Assembly (NCBI GenBank): GCA_965227905.1
Contig: OZ245780.1
Location: forward strand, 4,278,001-4,342,000
DNA length: 64,000 nucleotides
Reading direction: 5' to 3'
From: CBDDHT01 sp965227905
GTDB lineage: Bacteria > Pseudomonadota > Alphaproteobacteria > Rhizobiales > Methyloligellaceae
A program made the position numbers and the translations under genes. Of this stretch, positions 17,124 through 26,338 are shown piece by piece. How positions within the stretch are numbered: position 1 is the first letter of the stretch; every line of letters starts with the position of its first letter. The notes under the pieces are model-generated. The model was not told the origin of the DNA and did not search any database. It worked only from the letters and a program-made list of their open reading frames with translations.

Positions 17124-17513
17124 TCAGAGGTCCGCCAGAACCTTGGAAATGAAACCGTTGGTCTGTTCAATTTCCGCGGCGATTCCGCGCACCATCGCTG
17201 CCCGGCGCTCGACCAGTTCCTGGCCCGCAAGGCCCTCAGCCATTTCGGCCGCTGCGGCAATGCCCCAAGCGCCAATACCCCGTGCCGACCCTTTTATCGT
17301 ATGGGCCGCATCGCTCCACGCCTTATCCGTTTCGGCTCCTTCGAGCCTGCGCAGACAAAGCCCGGATTGAGTCTTGAACAGCTCGAGAACCTCCCGTTCC
17401 AGCGTTCGGTTTCCAAGCGTATATCGAGAGAGATGGACGAGATCGACGGGTCGCTGAGGCTGTGCCTCCATGCCTGCCGGCATCGCCGTTGCTGTTTCAA
17501 TCATTTGATCCAA
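17124..17513 (-). CDS. Stand-alone Hpt domain phosphotransfer protein
   Basis: This 129-residue protein consists mostly of an Hpt four-helix bundle. The phosphoacceptor His71 lies in AAHTIKGSARGIGA, the signature of Hpt domains (H-x-[IL]-K-G-S). No kinase or receiver domain is attached, so it shuttles phosphate between a hybrid kinase and response regulators encoded elsewhere. A CtrA-type box lies about 127 bp upstream of its start, suggesting cell-cycle control. It is not the ChpT phosphotransferase, which has a dimeric kinase-like fold. It diverges from the large coiled-coil membrane protein gene. Confidence 0.85.
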   Translation of the reverse strand: MDQMIETATAMPAGMEAQPQRPVDLVHLSRYTLGNRTLEREVLELFKTQSGLCLRRLEGAETDKAWSDAAHTIKGSARGIGAWGIAAAAEMAEGLAGQELVERRAAMVRGIAAEIEQTNGFISKVLADL

Positions 17514-17639
17514 AATGCCCCTTGTTGCAGCGCAGCATGCGGTTGCCCCTGATGAACCCAGAATTCAGGCTATTTTGTGGTCTTGATCGCCACCTGCCTG
17601 CAGGCTCTCGCCAGGTAGGACGAGACTAGCTGATCCCCG

Positions 17640-17655
17640 TTAATTCAAGGTTAAC
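17640..17655. promoter_or_regulatory. Candidate CtrA binding site (TTAA-N7-TTAAC)
   Basis: TTAA, seven bases, TTAAC: an exact match to the CtrA consensus of alphaproteobacteria. It stands alone in the 420-bp divergent intergenic region 17514-17933, with no other gene in that region, and could serve the Hpt gene, the large coiled-coil gene or both. Confidence 0.55.
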
Positions 17656-17933
17656 GACTGGTGTGTGGAGGAAGATTCGCGCTGGCGGAAAAGCTCCTCG
17701 CATGCCGGCAGTTTGCCGTGGGAATAAAGGATAAGGACTGCTTTTTCTTTTGGAGATCGCCTCTCTATGAAACAGTGCAGTAACCAAAGAGAGACTGGAA
17801 TCCCTCCTGATTATCGTCGAATCGATCTGTGTTGGGCGTGAGGAACTGTTGCAGAAAGAGCACAGTGAAAAGGGTGCATGCTGGCGACAAATGGCCTAAA
17901 ACAGTCTGAGGTAGGTATAGAGCGGGTTTGGTA

Positions 17934-20900
17934 ATGGCGAACGAGCAGTCGAAGGAAGCTGACGCGTCGATGCGCGGTGCGCGCCCACAGGATACTGAGC
18001 GCCCGGCAATGGCTCTTGGAACGCACCGTGCCGAAGCCACGAGCGAGCCTGAGATCCAAGCTCCGAACGCCGCCCGGCCCAGGCCTCAAGGACAGGATGT
18101 TCCCGGCCAGAATCGGGCCGCGCAAGATCCGTCCGACGACAGTGGCGCACGGCGCGCCGCCGAGACACCGCGCCGACAAATAGCCGCAAATGATGACCTG
18201 CCCTCGATCGGCGGGCTGATTTATGCGCTGCAACAACGTCCATCCCGATCGACCTTTATGGTCGCACTGGTCTCCAGCATTATCTGGCTGCTGTTGTCGA
18301 CGACCATCGGCTGGTCGTTGCTCAACAATCAGATTTCGGAAGTCTCAGGTGTCTCCGAGGCCTTTACGAGCCCCAATATCCTCGCCTTTGTCGCTACGAT
18401 CATCATTCCGATCGTCTTGTTTTGGTTTCTGGCTCTCCTGATCTGGCGTGCCCAGGAGCTCCGGCTCATGGCATCGGCCATGACCGAGGTTGCGGTTCGT
18501 CTGGCGGAACCCGATCAGATGGCCGAGCAGTCCGTAGCGTCCGTCGGCCAGACGATCCGACGCCAGGTTGCGGCGATGAACGATGCGATCTCGCGCGCTC
18601 TTGGACGGGCCGGCGAGCTTGAGGCCCTTGTTCACAATGAACTTGCGGCCCTTGAACGGTCTTATGGCGAAAATGAACTCCGGATTCGCGGGCTGATCGA
18701 AGAACTGACAAGCGAACGCGAAGCGCTTGCCAATAACAGTGAACGAGTCAGTCAAGCCCTTACGGGCATCGGCAACCGCGTCTCTCGCGATATTACGATG
18801 GCCGGTGAGCAGGCAACAAAAGCTCTGGCATCGGCCACGACGACCCTTGCGGACACGCTTGCCGCCAAGGGCGACAAAATCACCGCAGCCGTATCGGCGG
18901 CAGGCACAGCAGTCGACACCCGTCTGGCGGAACGCGGCGCGCAGGTCACCGAGCAGCTCGTTGGTCAGGGCCGCGCTGTCGCCGAAAAACTCGACGGTGC
19001 CACCCGTCAGGTCGCGCAGATGCTGCAAGAGACCACCAAGCACGTTACGGCGTCGATCGAAGCCAATCGGGACACTTTGTTCCAATCCCTCTCAAACGTC
19101 TCAGAACGGATTGAGAGTGAGGTTCCACTGCTTCTTGAGCGCCTCGACAAAGAACAATCGCAGTTGAGTTCGGCGATCAATGAGGCGAGCCAGAGCATTA
19201 CGGCGCTCGAGACGGCTGTGGCCCAAGGGACCGGCAATCTCAACGCTACCCTGCATGAGCACTCGAACACCATCCAGAATGTCTTCACCCAGAAGACTCA
19301 AATGCTGGATTCGCTGTTGGCACAGAAAGCCCAGGCGATCGAACATGCACTTGGCCATCGCTCTGAAGCCATCACCGCGACCATCGCCGAGAGAATCAAG
19401 GCGCTCGACTCGGCCTTCACCCAGCAGTCCGGACAGCTTGAGACGAAGATGGTTGAGCACACCCAGAATCTGGGTGCCATCATGACGGAAGGCATGGAGA
19501 CCGTCCGCAGTTCGACAGAGCTGATGAACCAGCACTCCGACAAGGCAACCAGCGATCTGTCCACGCAGGCAGAGAATCTGCGCGGCGTCTCCAAGGGCCT
19601 GCTCGATCAGATCCACAGCCTGACCCAGCGCTTCGACAATCAGGGACAGGCGATCATGTCGGCTGCGCAGGCGCTGGATTCCTCGAACTCGAAGATCGAT
19701 TCGATCCTGCAGCGCCGCCACGAAGAAATTTCCGGCCTCTTGGATTCTGTTGGAACCAAGGCACAGGATCTCGACAAGATGATGCTGTCCTATTCGGACT
19801 TGATCGAGAACTCGCTGGTCAAGACCGAAACACGGGCCAAACAGATTGGCGATTCTCTTTCCAAGCAGACGGAAACACACTCGCAGGAGGCCCTCGCCCA
19901 GATCGAGCATCTGCGCGCCGAAGCCCGCGAACGCACGGAAAAAGCCGTCGGCGAACTCAAAGGAAACTTCGAGCACATTACCGGTGTGGTGAACCAGCAA
20001 CTGACCCATCTCACCACGCAGTTCGGCCGCACGGCACATGAAGTGAAGGAGCAAACGCAGCGAACGGCGACCGAGCTCGAGACCACACGCGAAGCACTCC
20101 ATCGCCGTATGCGGGATCTTCCAAATGAGACCAAAGAGAATGCCGAAGCCGTCAAACAGGTGCTCTCGGAACAGATCAAGGCACTCGGTGCATTGTCAGC
20201 GCTGGCGACAGAGACCAACGCCCTGGACGATATCTCGCGGCCCGGCGACAGTGCTCGGCTCGTGAGCCGTGATAATGGTGCAGCCGGTGATTTGCAGCGG
20301 CCGGCCCTGACTGTTGAACCGCGCCAGGCACCAGCAGCCATCGCACCGCCTCCTGCTGCGATTCCAGCAAGCCCCGAATTCCAGCGCCAGCCTCAGGTTA
20401 TTGCACCACCGCCGACAGCAACGCCTACTCCGGCTGCCGAGCAACCGCGCGCGCAGCAACCCAGTACACCGCCGACGTCGGCCCCGAGACCTCCCGCTGC
20501 ACAGCAGCCGTCTGCACCTTTGCCGATCCCTCCGGGCGGTAATCAAGGACGGTTCTCGTATGTCGACGCGTTGAGTGGAGAAGGTCAACCGGTCCGGCAG
20601 CGCCAGATTTTGGAGCCGCCACGCACGACGGAAGCCAAACCCGGTCAAGACGCGCGACCTGTGAATCCGCAGTCTCCGGCAGCAACTCCGCCGGCCCAGC
20701 AACCGCAACCTGTGCAGAATGCACCCGCAACTCAGCAGGCAATGCCGTCTGCACCCAGTAATGGGGCAGCTGCAACGCAACGCCCTGCGGCATCCAATCC
20801 GGGGCCGGACCTGGCGTCCGTGACCGCGCATCTGGCGCAGAAGCTCAGCATTGCAACGCCACGTGACGAGCAGGCCCAAGCTGCACCGGCTTCCGGTGAG

Positions 20901-21452
20901 GCGCCAAAAGCCGACGGCGGCAAAGGATCATGGTCTCTTGGGGATCTGCTTGCACGCGCCTCAGAGCCCGAAGACGAGAGTTTCAAGCCTGATGCCGATA
21001 TCGGTCCCGCACCGGAGTTTCTTCAATCGCGGCCGGAACGCGCTCCGGCACATGAACCACCGCCAAGGCCACAGGCTCAACCGTCGCCCGGCGTGCAGGA
21101 ATCGGCTGGTGGCGATCCGTCGGCAGCCCTCAGGCTCGACGATCTTGCAAACGCCATCGACCACAATACCGCTGTCGAAGTCTGGCAGCGCTTCCGCCAG
21201 GGCGATCGCGGCGTTCTCAGCAAGCAGCTCTATAGCCACGAGGGTCAGGCCGCATTCGACGAAATCAATCAGCGCTATCAGAGCAACGGCGATTTCAGGA
21301 CGACCGTTGACCGGTATATCGGTGACTTCGAACGCCTTCTCAAAGAGGCCGAGACAAAGGATCCGTCTGGAAGCCTGCTACAGAACTATCTGAGTTCGGA
21401 AACGGGTCGCGTCTATCTGATGCTTGCCCACGCAAGCGGACGTCTGCGCTGA
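17934..21452 (+). CDS. Large two-TM coiled-coil/apolipoprotein-like protein, polar growth factor (GPR/RgsE)-like
   Basis: The product has 1172 residues from the ATG at 17934; a TTG two codons earlier is possible. A polar N-terminus of about 100 residues precedes two membrane segments (near 105-127 and 145-170). A long amphipathic helical region follows to about residue 790, with repeats of the form TLADTLAAKGDKITAAVSAA, like apolipoprotein A1/E domains. A Pro/Gln-rich linker runs from about 800 to 1010, and a compact helical C-terminal domain (about 1060-1172) ends YLSSETGRVYLMLAHASGRLR. This architecture resembles the Growth Pole Ring/RgsE proteins needed for unipolar growth in Rhizobiales, though those are longer. 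The assignment is by architecture only. Confidence 0.7.
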   Translation: MANEQSKEADASMRGARPQDTERPAMALGTHRAEATSEPEIQAPNAARPRPQGQDVPGQNRAAQDPSDDSGARRAAETPRRQIAANDDLPSIGGLIYALQQRPSRSTFMVALVSSIIWLLLSTTIGWSLLNNQISEVSGVSEAFTSPNILAFVATIIIPIVLFWFLALLIWRAQELRLMASAMTEVAVRLAEPDQMAEQSVASVGQTIRRQVAAMNDAISRALGRAGELEALVHNELAALERSYGENELRIRGLIEELTSEREALANNSERVSQALTGIGNRVSRDITMAGEQATKALASATTTLADTLAAKGDKITAAVSAAGTAVDTRLAERGAQVTEQLVGQGRAVAEKLDGATRQVAQMLQETTKHVTASIEANRDTLFQSLSNVSERIESEVPLLLERLDKEQSQLSSAINEASQSITALETAVAQGTGNLNATLHEHSNTIQNVFTQKTQMLDSLLAQKAQAIEHALGHRSEAITATIAERIKALDSAFTQQSGQLETKMVEHTQNLGAIMTEGMETVRSSTELMNQHSDKATSDLSTQAENLRGVSKGLLDQIHSLTQRFDNQGQAIMSAAQALDSSNSKIDSILQRRHEEISGLLDSVGTKAQDLDKMMLSYSDLIENSLVKTETRAKQIGDSLSKQTETHSQEALAQIEHLRAEARERTEKAVGELKGNFEHITGVVNQQLTHLTTQFGRTAHEVKEQTQRTATELETTREALHRRMRDLPNETKENAEAVKQVLSEQIKALGALSALATETNALDDISRPGDSARLVSRDNGAAGDLQRPALTVEPRQAPAAIAPPPAAIPASPEFQRQPQVIAPPPTATPTPAAEQPRAQQPSTPPTSAPRPPAAQQPSAPLPIPPGGNQGRFSYVDALSGEGQPVRQRQILEPPRTTEAKPGQDARPVNPQSPAATPPAQQPQPVQNAPATQQAMPSAPSNGAAATQRPAASNPGPDLASVTAHLAQKLSIATPRDEQAQAAPASGEAPKADGGKGSWSLGDLLARASEPEDESFKPDADIGPAPEFLQSRPERAPAHEPPPRPQAQPSPGVQESAGGDPSAALRLDDLANAIDHNTAVEVWQRFRQGDRGVLSKQLYSHEGQAAFDEINQRYQSNGDFRTTVDRYIGDFERLLKEAETKDPSGSLLQNYLSSETGRVYLMLAHASGRLR

Positions 21453-21564
21453 TCCAATTGGGTTTAGTCATAGCGAGCGATCGAGCCCGGCGAGCCGGAA
21501 CTGCCAAGGCACACACTCGTCGAGAGCTTCAAACCTATGTCAGGTAATCGTCAAATCCAGGCGA

Positions 21565-22179
21565 TCAGATCTGTTTATGCTGCTTGGCCACCCAAGGTAC
21601 GATCTGACGCAGGACGGTGTCGAAGGCGCGATTGAGAGACGCCACCATTTCGCGGGCATCTTTGGGGTCGCTTGGCGCGGTTGTTTCGAAGGCCCGAGAG
21701 GCAATCATCTTTCCCGCGTTACCGTCGATCACTTTGACAAAGATCGCGACACGCGCCGTAGCACGGCTACCCTCGACTTCCACCTGGAATGCGTTCAGTT
21801 GCGATGCCATTTCGATATCTGCATCTAGGCGGTCGCTCCGCGATCCAACGGCTTTCACCAGACCCGCATTCTGGAATGCCTGCACCATCCGGTCTTGGAT
21901 CAACTTCGGAAGGCGGTCGCTCCATGCGGCGCCTTTGAAAAAGCTGATCTGATCCGCGCCGGGCTTAACAAGCAACCGGTCGGTCCCAAGTGAACGAACA
22001 GCCGTCGGTTGATTGACGACGAGCTGAAATGGCGCTGCACGCGGCGGTGTAACGGTTGAAATGCGCGTTGGAATAAGATCGTAGGTCGCGGGCGCAGGCG
22101 CAGTACTACCAATCACCGCCCCGCACCCAGCGAGTGCGATACACGATGCTGCGGCAGAGACTATTGCGGCTGCTCGCAT
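21565..22179 (-). CDS. ABC-type transport auxiliary lipoprotein (PqiC-like) of the Mla-type operon
   Basis: This 204-residue protein has a lipoprotein signal: MRAAAIVSAAASCIALAGCG with a lipobox (LAGC) and Cys19 as lipidation site. The rest is the alpha/beta fold of the ABC-transport auxiliary (PqiC/YmbA) family, with FQLVVNQPTAVRSLGTDRLLV and WSDRLPKLIQDRMVQAFQNAG as typical stretches. It is the last gene of a leftward four-gene operon with an MlaE-like permease, MlaF-like ATPase and MCE protein. It probably links the MCE complex to the outer membrane. Confidence 0.88.
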   Translation of the reverse strand: MRAAAIVSAAASCIALAGCGAVIGSTAPAPATYDLIPTRISTVTPPRAAPFQLVVNQPTAVRSLGTDRLLVKPGADQISFFKGAAWSDRLPKLIQDRMVQAFQNAGLVKAVGSRSDRLDADIEMASQLNAFQVEVEGSRATARVAIFVKVIDGNAGKMIASRAFETTAPSDPKDAREMVASLNRAFDTVLRQIVPWVAKQHKQI

Positions 22180-22239
22180 GTTTGACGTGCCCTGGTCGTT
22201 CTGTAGCGGAGACTAGGTTCCGCGTACGGCCTGCCCCAT

Positions 22240-23184
22240 TTATTGGCTCGGATTGTATTCCGGAAGCTGCGAACCGCCAAACAAAAAACTCTTCGGGTCC
22301 TTTTCGAGCTTTTCCATAACCCGATCAAACGATTGAACGGCACGCCGGCCATCCCTCATGAAGAGTTCGAGATCCTTCAATCCGGTCTTGGCGAATCTTG
22401 CCAGACCATCGGCACTATTCCCTACGGAATCCTCGAGTTTTGTCGCTAAACGCCGCAAGGATTTGGCTGCCTCCTGGGCTTGCATGAGGAAGGATTCACT
22501 GTCGGAACTAACCACTTTTCGAAAATCATCCACAGCGACCTCAAGTTTGCTGGCCAAACGCTTCAATTGCCCCGTCAGAGCACGCGCATCCGTAATAATT
22601 GCGCCAATGTCCTCTTTTCGACCATCGAGCATTGTCGAAAAGGATTCGACATTTGTGACCGTTCGGCGAATCGAATCCTCATTATTCGCCACCAGATCAT
22701 TGAGTCGGACCAGCAGCGCATTGGCATTGCCGAGCGCCTCCGGCGCGGCGCTGAAGAGAGAGCCCGATGCGGCCCGGTCCGCCTTGATCACGGCAATCTC
22801 CTTGCCGTCGACAGATGCCAACAATCCAGCATCCGGTGTTCCGGCGCTGATTTGAACGGCAGAGCCACCCGTTAGCCCCAACTGTACGATGCGTGCGCGA
22901 GAGTTGATCCGGACAGGCGTTGAGGCGACGATGCCGACAACAACCCGAACGCGGCGCGGGTCCACCGGATCGATAGCCAGGCTCTCGACACTCCCGACGC
23001 CGATACCGTTGAACAGGACCTTGCTCGCGGAGGTCAGCCCTGTGACAGAACCTTCAAACAGGATGGCATAGCGTGTCGTGCCGCCGCCGCCGAGATTCTG
23101 CAGCCAGTAGACGAACCCAAACCCAAGGGCTGCCACGACCAGCACGAATGCGCCGATCATCAGGTGGTTGGCCTTCGTCTCCAT
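22240..23184 (-). CDS. MlaD-like MCE domain protein
   Basis: This 314-residue protein has an N-terminal membrane anchor (HLMIGAFVLVVAALGFGFVYWL). An MCE domain follows at about residues 38-120 (RYAILFEGSVTGLTSASKVLFNGIGVGSV), then a long helical C-terminal region ending in LEKDPKSFLFGG, a motif common at the end of alphaproteobacterial MlaD proteins. MCE proteins form hexameric tunnels that carry phospholipids across the periplasm. It lies 53 bp after the ATPase gene and 60 bp before the lipoprotein gene in the same operon. Confidence 0.92.
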   Translation of the reverse strand: METKANHLMIGAFVLVVAALGFGFVYWLQNLGGGGTTRYAILFEGSVTGLTSASKVLFNGIGVGSVESLAIDPVDPRRVRVVVGIVASTPVRINSRARIVQLGLTGGSAVQISAGTPDAGLLASVDGKEIAVIKADRAASGSLFSAAPEALGNANALLVRLNDLVANNEDSIRRTVTNVESFSTMLDGRKEDIGAIITDARALTGQLKRLASKLEVAVDDFRKVVSSDSESFLMQAQEAAKSLRRLATKLEDSVGNSADGLARFAKTGLKDLELFMRDGRRAVQSFDRVMEKLEKDPKSFLFGGSQLPEYNPSQ

Positions 23185-23237
23185 GCGCGCTCACTCTTGT
23201 TTGTTGCGTTGTCGTGGCTCGAAGAGCCTTTCACTGC

Positions 23238-24008
23238 CTAAGCCGTTGCGGCCCTTGCTCGCTCGCCACAGAAATAATCCCTGATCCATGGATGGTTGGG
23301 CTGTGCCCTCAACTCGCTCGGCGATCCGGTTCTGACCACGGTCCCGTCTGCGAGAACGGCCACCCGATCACACACCGAGAATATACTATCCAGGTCGTGA
23401 GTGACCATATAGACGGTCAATCCGAGGGTTTGCTGCAATTTTCGTATCAAATGGTCAAAATCCGACGCACCAATCGGATCGAGACCAGCGGTCGGCTCAT
23501 CCAGAAAGACAATTTCCGGATCGAGTGCAAGTGCGCGTGCCAGGCCGGCGCGCTTGCGCATGCCGCCCGAAAGCTCTGACGGAAATTTGTGGGCGGCATC
23601 CGGCCGTAGTCCGACCATGGTCAGCTTCAGAAAAGCCAGATCGTCCATGAGTTTCTGGGGCAGATCCAGATGCTCGCGCATCGGAACCTGGATGTTCTGC
23701 AGTACGGTCAAAGACGAAAAGAGCGCACCATCCTGAAAGAGCACACCCCAGCGCGCCTCCATATCGCGCTTGCCTTCCTTGCTCAGACCCGAGACATCAT
23801 GACCAAAGATCTGAATGCGCCCTGCGTCAGGGCGGACCAGACCGGTGATGACGCGAAGCAGGACGGACTTGCCCTGCCCCGATCCGCCCACAATTGCCAG
23901 GACTTCGCCCCGATACACGTCGAGATCCAGATTGGTCCAGATCTGCTGTGTCCCGAAGCGCTTGGCCAGGCCACGGACTTGTATGATGGTCTCGCCCTGA
24001 ACGAGCAT
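23238..24008 (-). CDS. MlaF-like ABC transporter ATP-binding protein
   Basis: This 256-residue protein has Walker A GGSGQGKSVLL, Q-loop LFQDGALFSSLTV, signature LSGGMRKRAGLARALALDPEI, Walker B IVFLDEP and the switch His in YMVTHDLDS. The signature LSGGM and the DGALFSS Q-loop are typical of MlaF/Mkl proteins that energise MCE lipid transporters. It starts two bases after the permease stop, indicating tight coupling. Confidence 0.94.
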   Translation of the reverse strand: MLVQGETIIQVRGLAKRFGTQQIWTNLDLDVYRGEVLAIVGGSGQGKSVLLRVITGLVRPDAGRIQIFGHDVSGLSKEGKRDMEARWGVLFQDGALFSSLTVLQNIQVPMREHLDLPQKLMDDLAFLKLTMVGLRPDAAHKFPSELSGGMRKRAGLARALALDPEIVFLDEPTAGLDPIGASDFDHLIRKLQQTLGLTVYMVTHDLDSIFSVCDRVAVLADGTVVRTGSPSELRAQPNHPWIRDYFCGERARAATA

Positions 24009-24009
24009 G

Positions 24010-25188
24010 TCAGATCCCTACTGCCGAAAGGAACATGGCAAAGACGGCATCAAATACAATGACCAGAAAAATGGCCTTAACAACGGCACTGGTGACATGA
24101 AAGCCCAGCGACTCAGCACTTCCAGTGACTTTCAGACCTTCAAGGCACCCCACAAGGCCGATAATCAACGCTGCGATGGGCGCTTTCACCATTCCTGCAA
24201 GGAAGTGGCGGATATCAAGCGCACCATGCAGGGCCTCGAGATAGGCTGGAATATCGAGCCCGAGATACACCATCGCCATAAGACCGCCTCCGACGAGGCA
24301 CATCAGGTCGCCGACGAATGTCAGAAGCGGCATGACGACAACAAGCGCCAGCACGCGCGGGGCGACAAGGGTCTCCATGGGATCGATGCCAAGTGTTCGC
24401 ATGGCATCGATCTCCTCGCGCATCTTCATCGAGCCGATCTCTGCGGTAAACGCTGAACCGGATCGACCTGCGACCATGATAGCCGTCAGAAGGACGCCAA
24501 CCTCGCGCAGCGACAGAATGCCAAGCATGTTGACGGCAAAGACATCGGCACCGAATGGACGGAGCTGAATGACGCCCTGCTGCATGACGACAGCACCGAT
24601 CAGAAGGCAAATCAGGGCGATGATCGGTACGGCGCGCAGCCCGGTATGTTCCAAATGGTGGATGAAGGAAACCGGGCGAAACCGCCATGGCTCCTTGATG
24701 ATACGGCCAATGGTCGCTGTGACCTCTCCAAGAAAAGCGGTGAGCATGATGCCGTCCTGACCGACATTGCGGACGGACTTCGCGAGATCTCCGGCAAAGT
24801 CGGCAATTGTGAAATCGCTGTCGACGGCGGGACACGTCACGTTGGAACGCTGACGCACCTCCTCAATAAGGATCTTAAAGCTCTCGGTTGCACCGGAATA
24901 ATTGGTGCGAAGGCCGGTCGCAGACCAGGCGGTTGCCATACGATGCAGCAGGAGCGCGCCGGCCGTATCGAGTTCCTCAATATCGGTGAGGTCCAGATTG
25001 CCGGTAAAGTCCGGCGATGGCGGTATCGGAACATGCAGACGCTTGAGTTCGGCCTCGAGCTTGCCGGCTTCCCGGACCGTCCAAGAGCCGGACGCCAGAA
25101 GGCAGAAAACCGTTCCCCGCAATTCAACCCGAAAGCCAGGTGTCTTGACCCGGGTCGGCAAAAGAAGCCGACTGTCTCGCTTCAGCAT
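24010..25188 (-). CDS. MlaE-like permease with N-terminal STAS domain
   Basis: This 392-residue protein has a STAS-like domain in residues 1-115 (GNLDLTDIEELDTAGALLLHRM), which in other bacteria is a separate MlaB protein. The MlaE/YrbE permease follows at about 140-392, including GVIQLRPFGADVFAVNMLGI and the family's coupling region TAEIGSMKMREEIDAMRTLGIDP. The fused MlaB-MlaE form is common in alphaproteobacteria. It is the first gene of the leftward operon permease-ATPase-MCE-lipoprotein, which moves phospholipids between the membranes. Its 153-bp upstream region contains a short repeat half-copy (25254-25278). Confidence 0.92.
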   Translation of the reverse strand: MLKRDSRLLLPTRVKTPGFRVELRGTVFCLLASGSWTVREAGKLEAELKRLHVPIPPSPDFTGNLDLTDIEELDTAGALLLHRMATAWSATGLRTNYSGATESFKILIEEVRQRSNVTCPAVDSDFTIADFAGDLAKSVRNVGQDGIMLTAFLGEVTATIGRIIKEPWRFRPVSFIHHLEHTGLRAVPIIALICLLIGAVVMQQGVIQLRPFGADVFAVNMLGILSLREVGVLLTAIMVAGRSGSAFTAEIGSMKMREEIDAMRTLGIDPMETLVAPRVLALVVVMPLLTFVGDLMCLVGGGLMAMVYLGLDIPAYLEALHGALDIRHFLAGMVKAPIAALIIGLVGCLEGLKVTGSAESLGFHVTSAVVKAIFLVIVFDAVFAMFLSAVGI

Positions 25189-25253
25189 CGCAAACCTTGT
25201 TGAATCATGAATTCTGGTCGCCTTACGGCGCAGCGCAAATCTCGGCGGCAGTT

Positions 25254-25278
25254 TAGGTCATGAACTCACAAATGACAC
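25254..25278. repeat. Half-copy of the palindromic element found at 61727-61892
   Basis: Twenty of 25 bases match the left terminal inverted repeat at 61727-61751 (shared core AGGTC-TG-ACTCA-AAATG-CAC). No opposing arm is seen here, so this looks like a solo end or decayed copy. It lies between the divergent permease and dipeptide epimerase genes. Confidence 0.5.
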
Positions 25279-25341
25279 CAATCGCTGGAACTCGCATCAT
25301 AATGCGGGTTATTGGACTGTGGTGCGAGATAAGGGAACGAC

Positions 25342-26328
25342 ATGGGTAAACGCTCGATCAGTGTGGAAATCAGCCAGTGGCCGATCCGCGGGCATTTCGC
25401 GATCTCTCGAGGCGCCCGCACCGAGGCGACCGTCGTGGAGGTTACGATTGTCGACGGACCACATAGTGGCCACGGCGAGTGCGTCCCTTATGCCCGCTAT
25501 GACGAAACCGTCGAGAGCGTTCGCGATGCCATCCTGGCGCTATCCGATGCACTCGAAACAGGACTCGACCGCGTTGCATTGCAGGCGGTAATGCCGCCAG
25601 GTGCTGCTCGAAACGCTATCGATTGCGCCCTGTGGGATCTCGATGCAAAACAGTCTGGCACGTCCGCTGCGCACCAGGCAGGCTTCGATTCGTTGGAGCG
25701 TTTAGAGACTGCATTCACCATCGGCATCGATGATCCAGAAACAATGGCGCGCAAAGCCAGCGAAGCCTCCCAACACGGACTCCTTAAAATCAAGCTCGGG
25801 GCTGAGGGTGATCTTGCACGCCTTACCGCTATCCGTGAAGCACGCCCCGATGTCCGCCTGATCGTCGATGCCAATGAAGGCTGGCAACCTGACGCCCTCC
25901 CCCATTGGCTGGCTGCTTGCAAAGAAGCACGCGTCTCGCTCGTCGAACAACCGCTGCCTGCAGCACAGGATGCCATTCTTGAAGACACGCCTCGCGACGT
26001 TATCATCTGCGCTGATGAGTCTGCCCATGATCGCAGCAATCTGGAGACTGTCCGAGCGCGCTACGATGCCATCAACATCAAACTCGACAAGACCGGTGGT
26101 CTGACCGAAGCTCTTGCCCTGGCGCGCGAGGCACGGGCAATGAATCTCAAGATCATGGTGGGTTGCATGGTCGGGACGTCCCTCGCGATGGCCCCTGCCC
26201 TCATCGCGGCTCAAGGCGCAGACTTTGTCGATCTCGACGGCCCGCTGTTGCTCGCGCGCGATCGGGATCCGGGATTGGCCTATGACGGCGGCATCGTTGC
26301 GCCGCCTCCACCGGAATTATGGGGCTAG
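25342..26328 (+). CDS. Dipeptide epimerase (L-Ala-D/L-Glu epimerase-like, enolase superfamily)
   Basis: This 328-residue member of the muconate-lactonizing-enzyme subgroup has its catalytic residues in order: the KxK pair in LLKIKLG, metal ligands Asp in IVDANEGW, Glu in LVEQPLP and Asp in CADESAH, and the opposite-face Lys in NIKLDKTGGL. That set matches dipeptide epimerases, which invert the D-Glu in the murein dipeptide L-Ala-D-Glu for peptidoglycan recycling. AAGGGAACGAC lies before the ATG. Convergent with an MFS gene 10 bp away. Substrate range could be other dipeptides. Confidence 0.9.
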   Translation: MGKRSISVEISQWPIRGHFAISRGARTEATVVEVTIVDGPHSGHGECVPYARYDETVESVRDAILALSDALETGLDRVALQAVMPPGAARNAIDCALWDLDAKQSGTSAAHQAGFDSLERLETAFTIGIDDPETMARKASEASQHGLLKIKLGAEGDLARLTAIREARPDVRLIVDANEGWQPDALPHWLAACKEARVSLVEQPLPAAQDAILEDTPRDVIICADESAHDRSNLETVRARYDAINIKLDKTGGLTEALALAREARAMNLKIMVGCMVGTSLAMAPALIAAQGADFVDLDGPLLLARDRDPGLAYDGGIVAPPPPELWG

Positions 26329-26338
26329 ACGTCTGCTC

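Noticed and set aside
19101..20102. 333-codon open frame on the minus strand
   Set aside because: It is antisense to the coiled-coil gene. Its repetitive Leu/Arg-rich translation mirrors the Ala/Glu repeats of the real gene.
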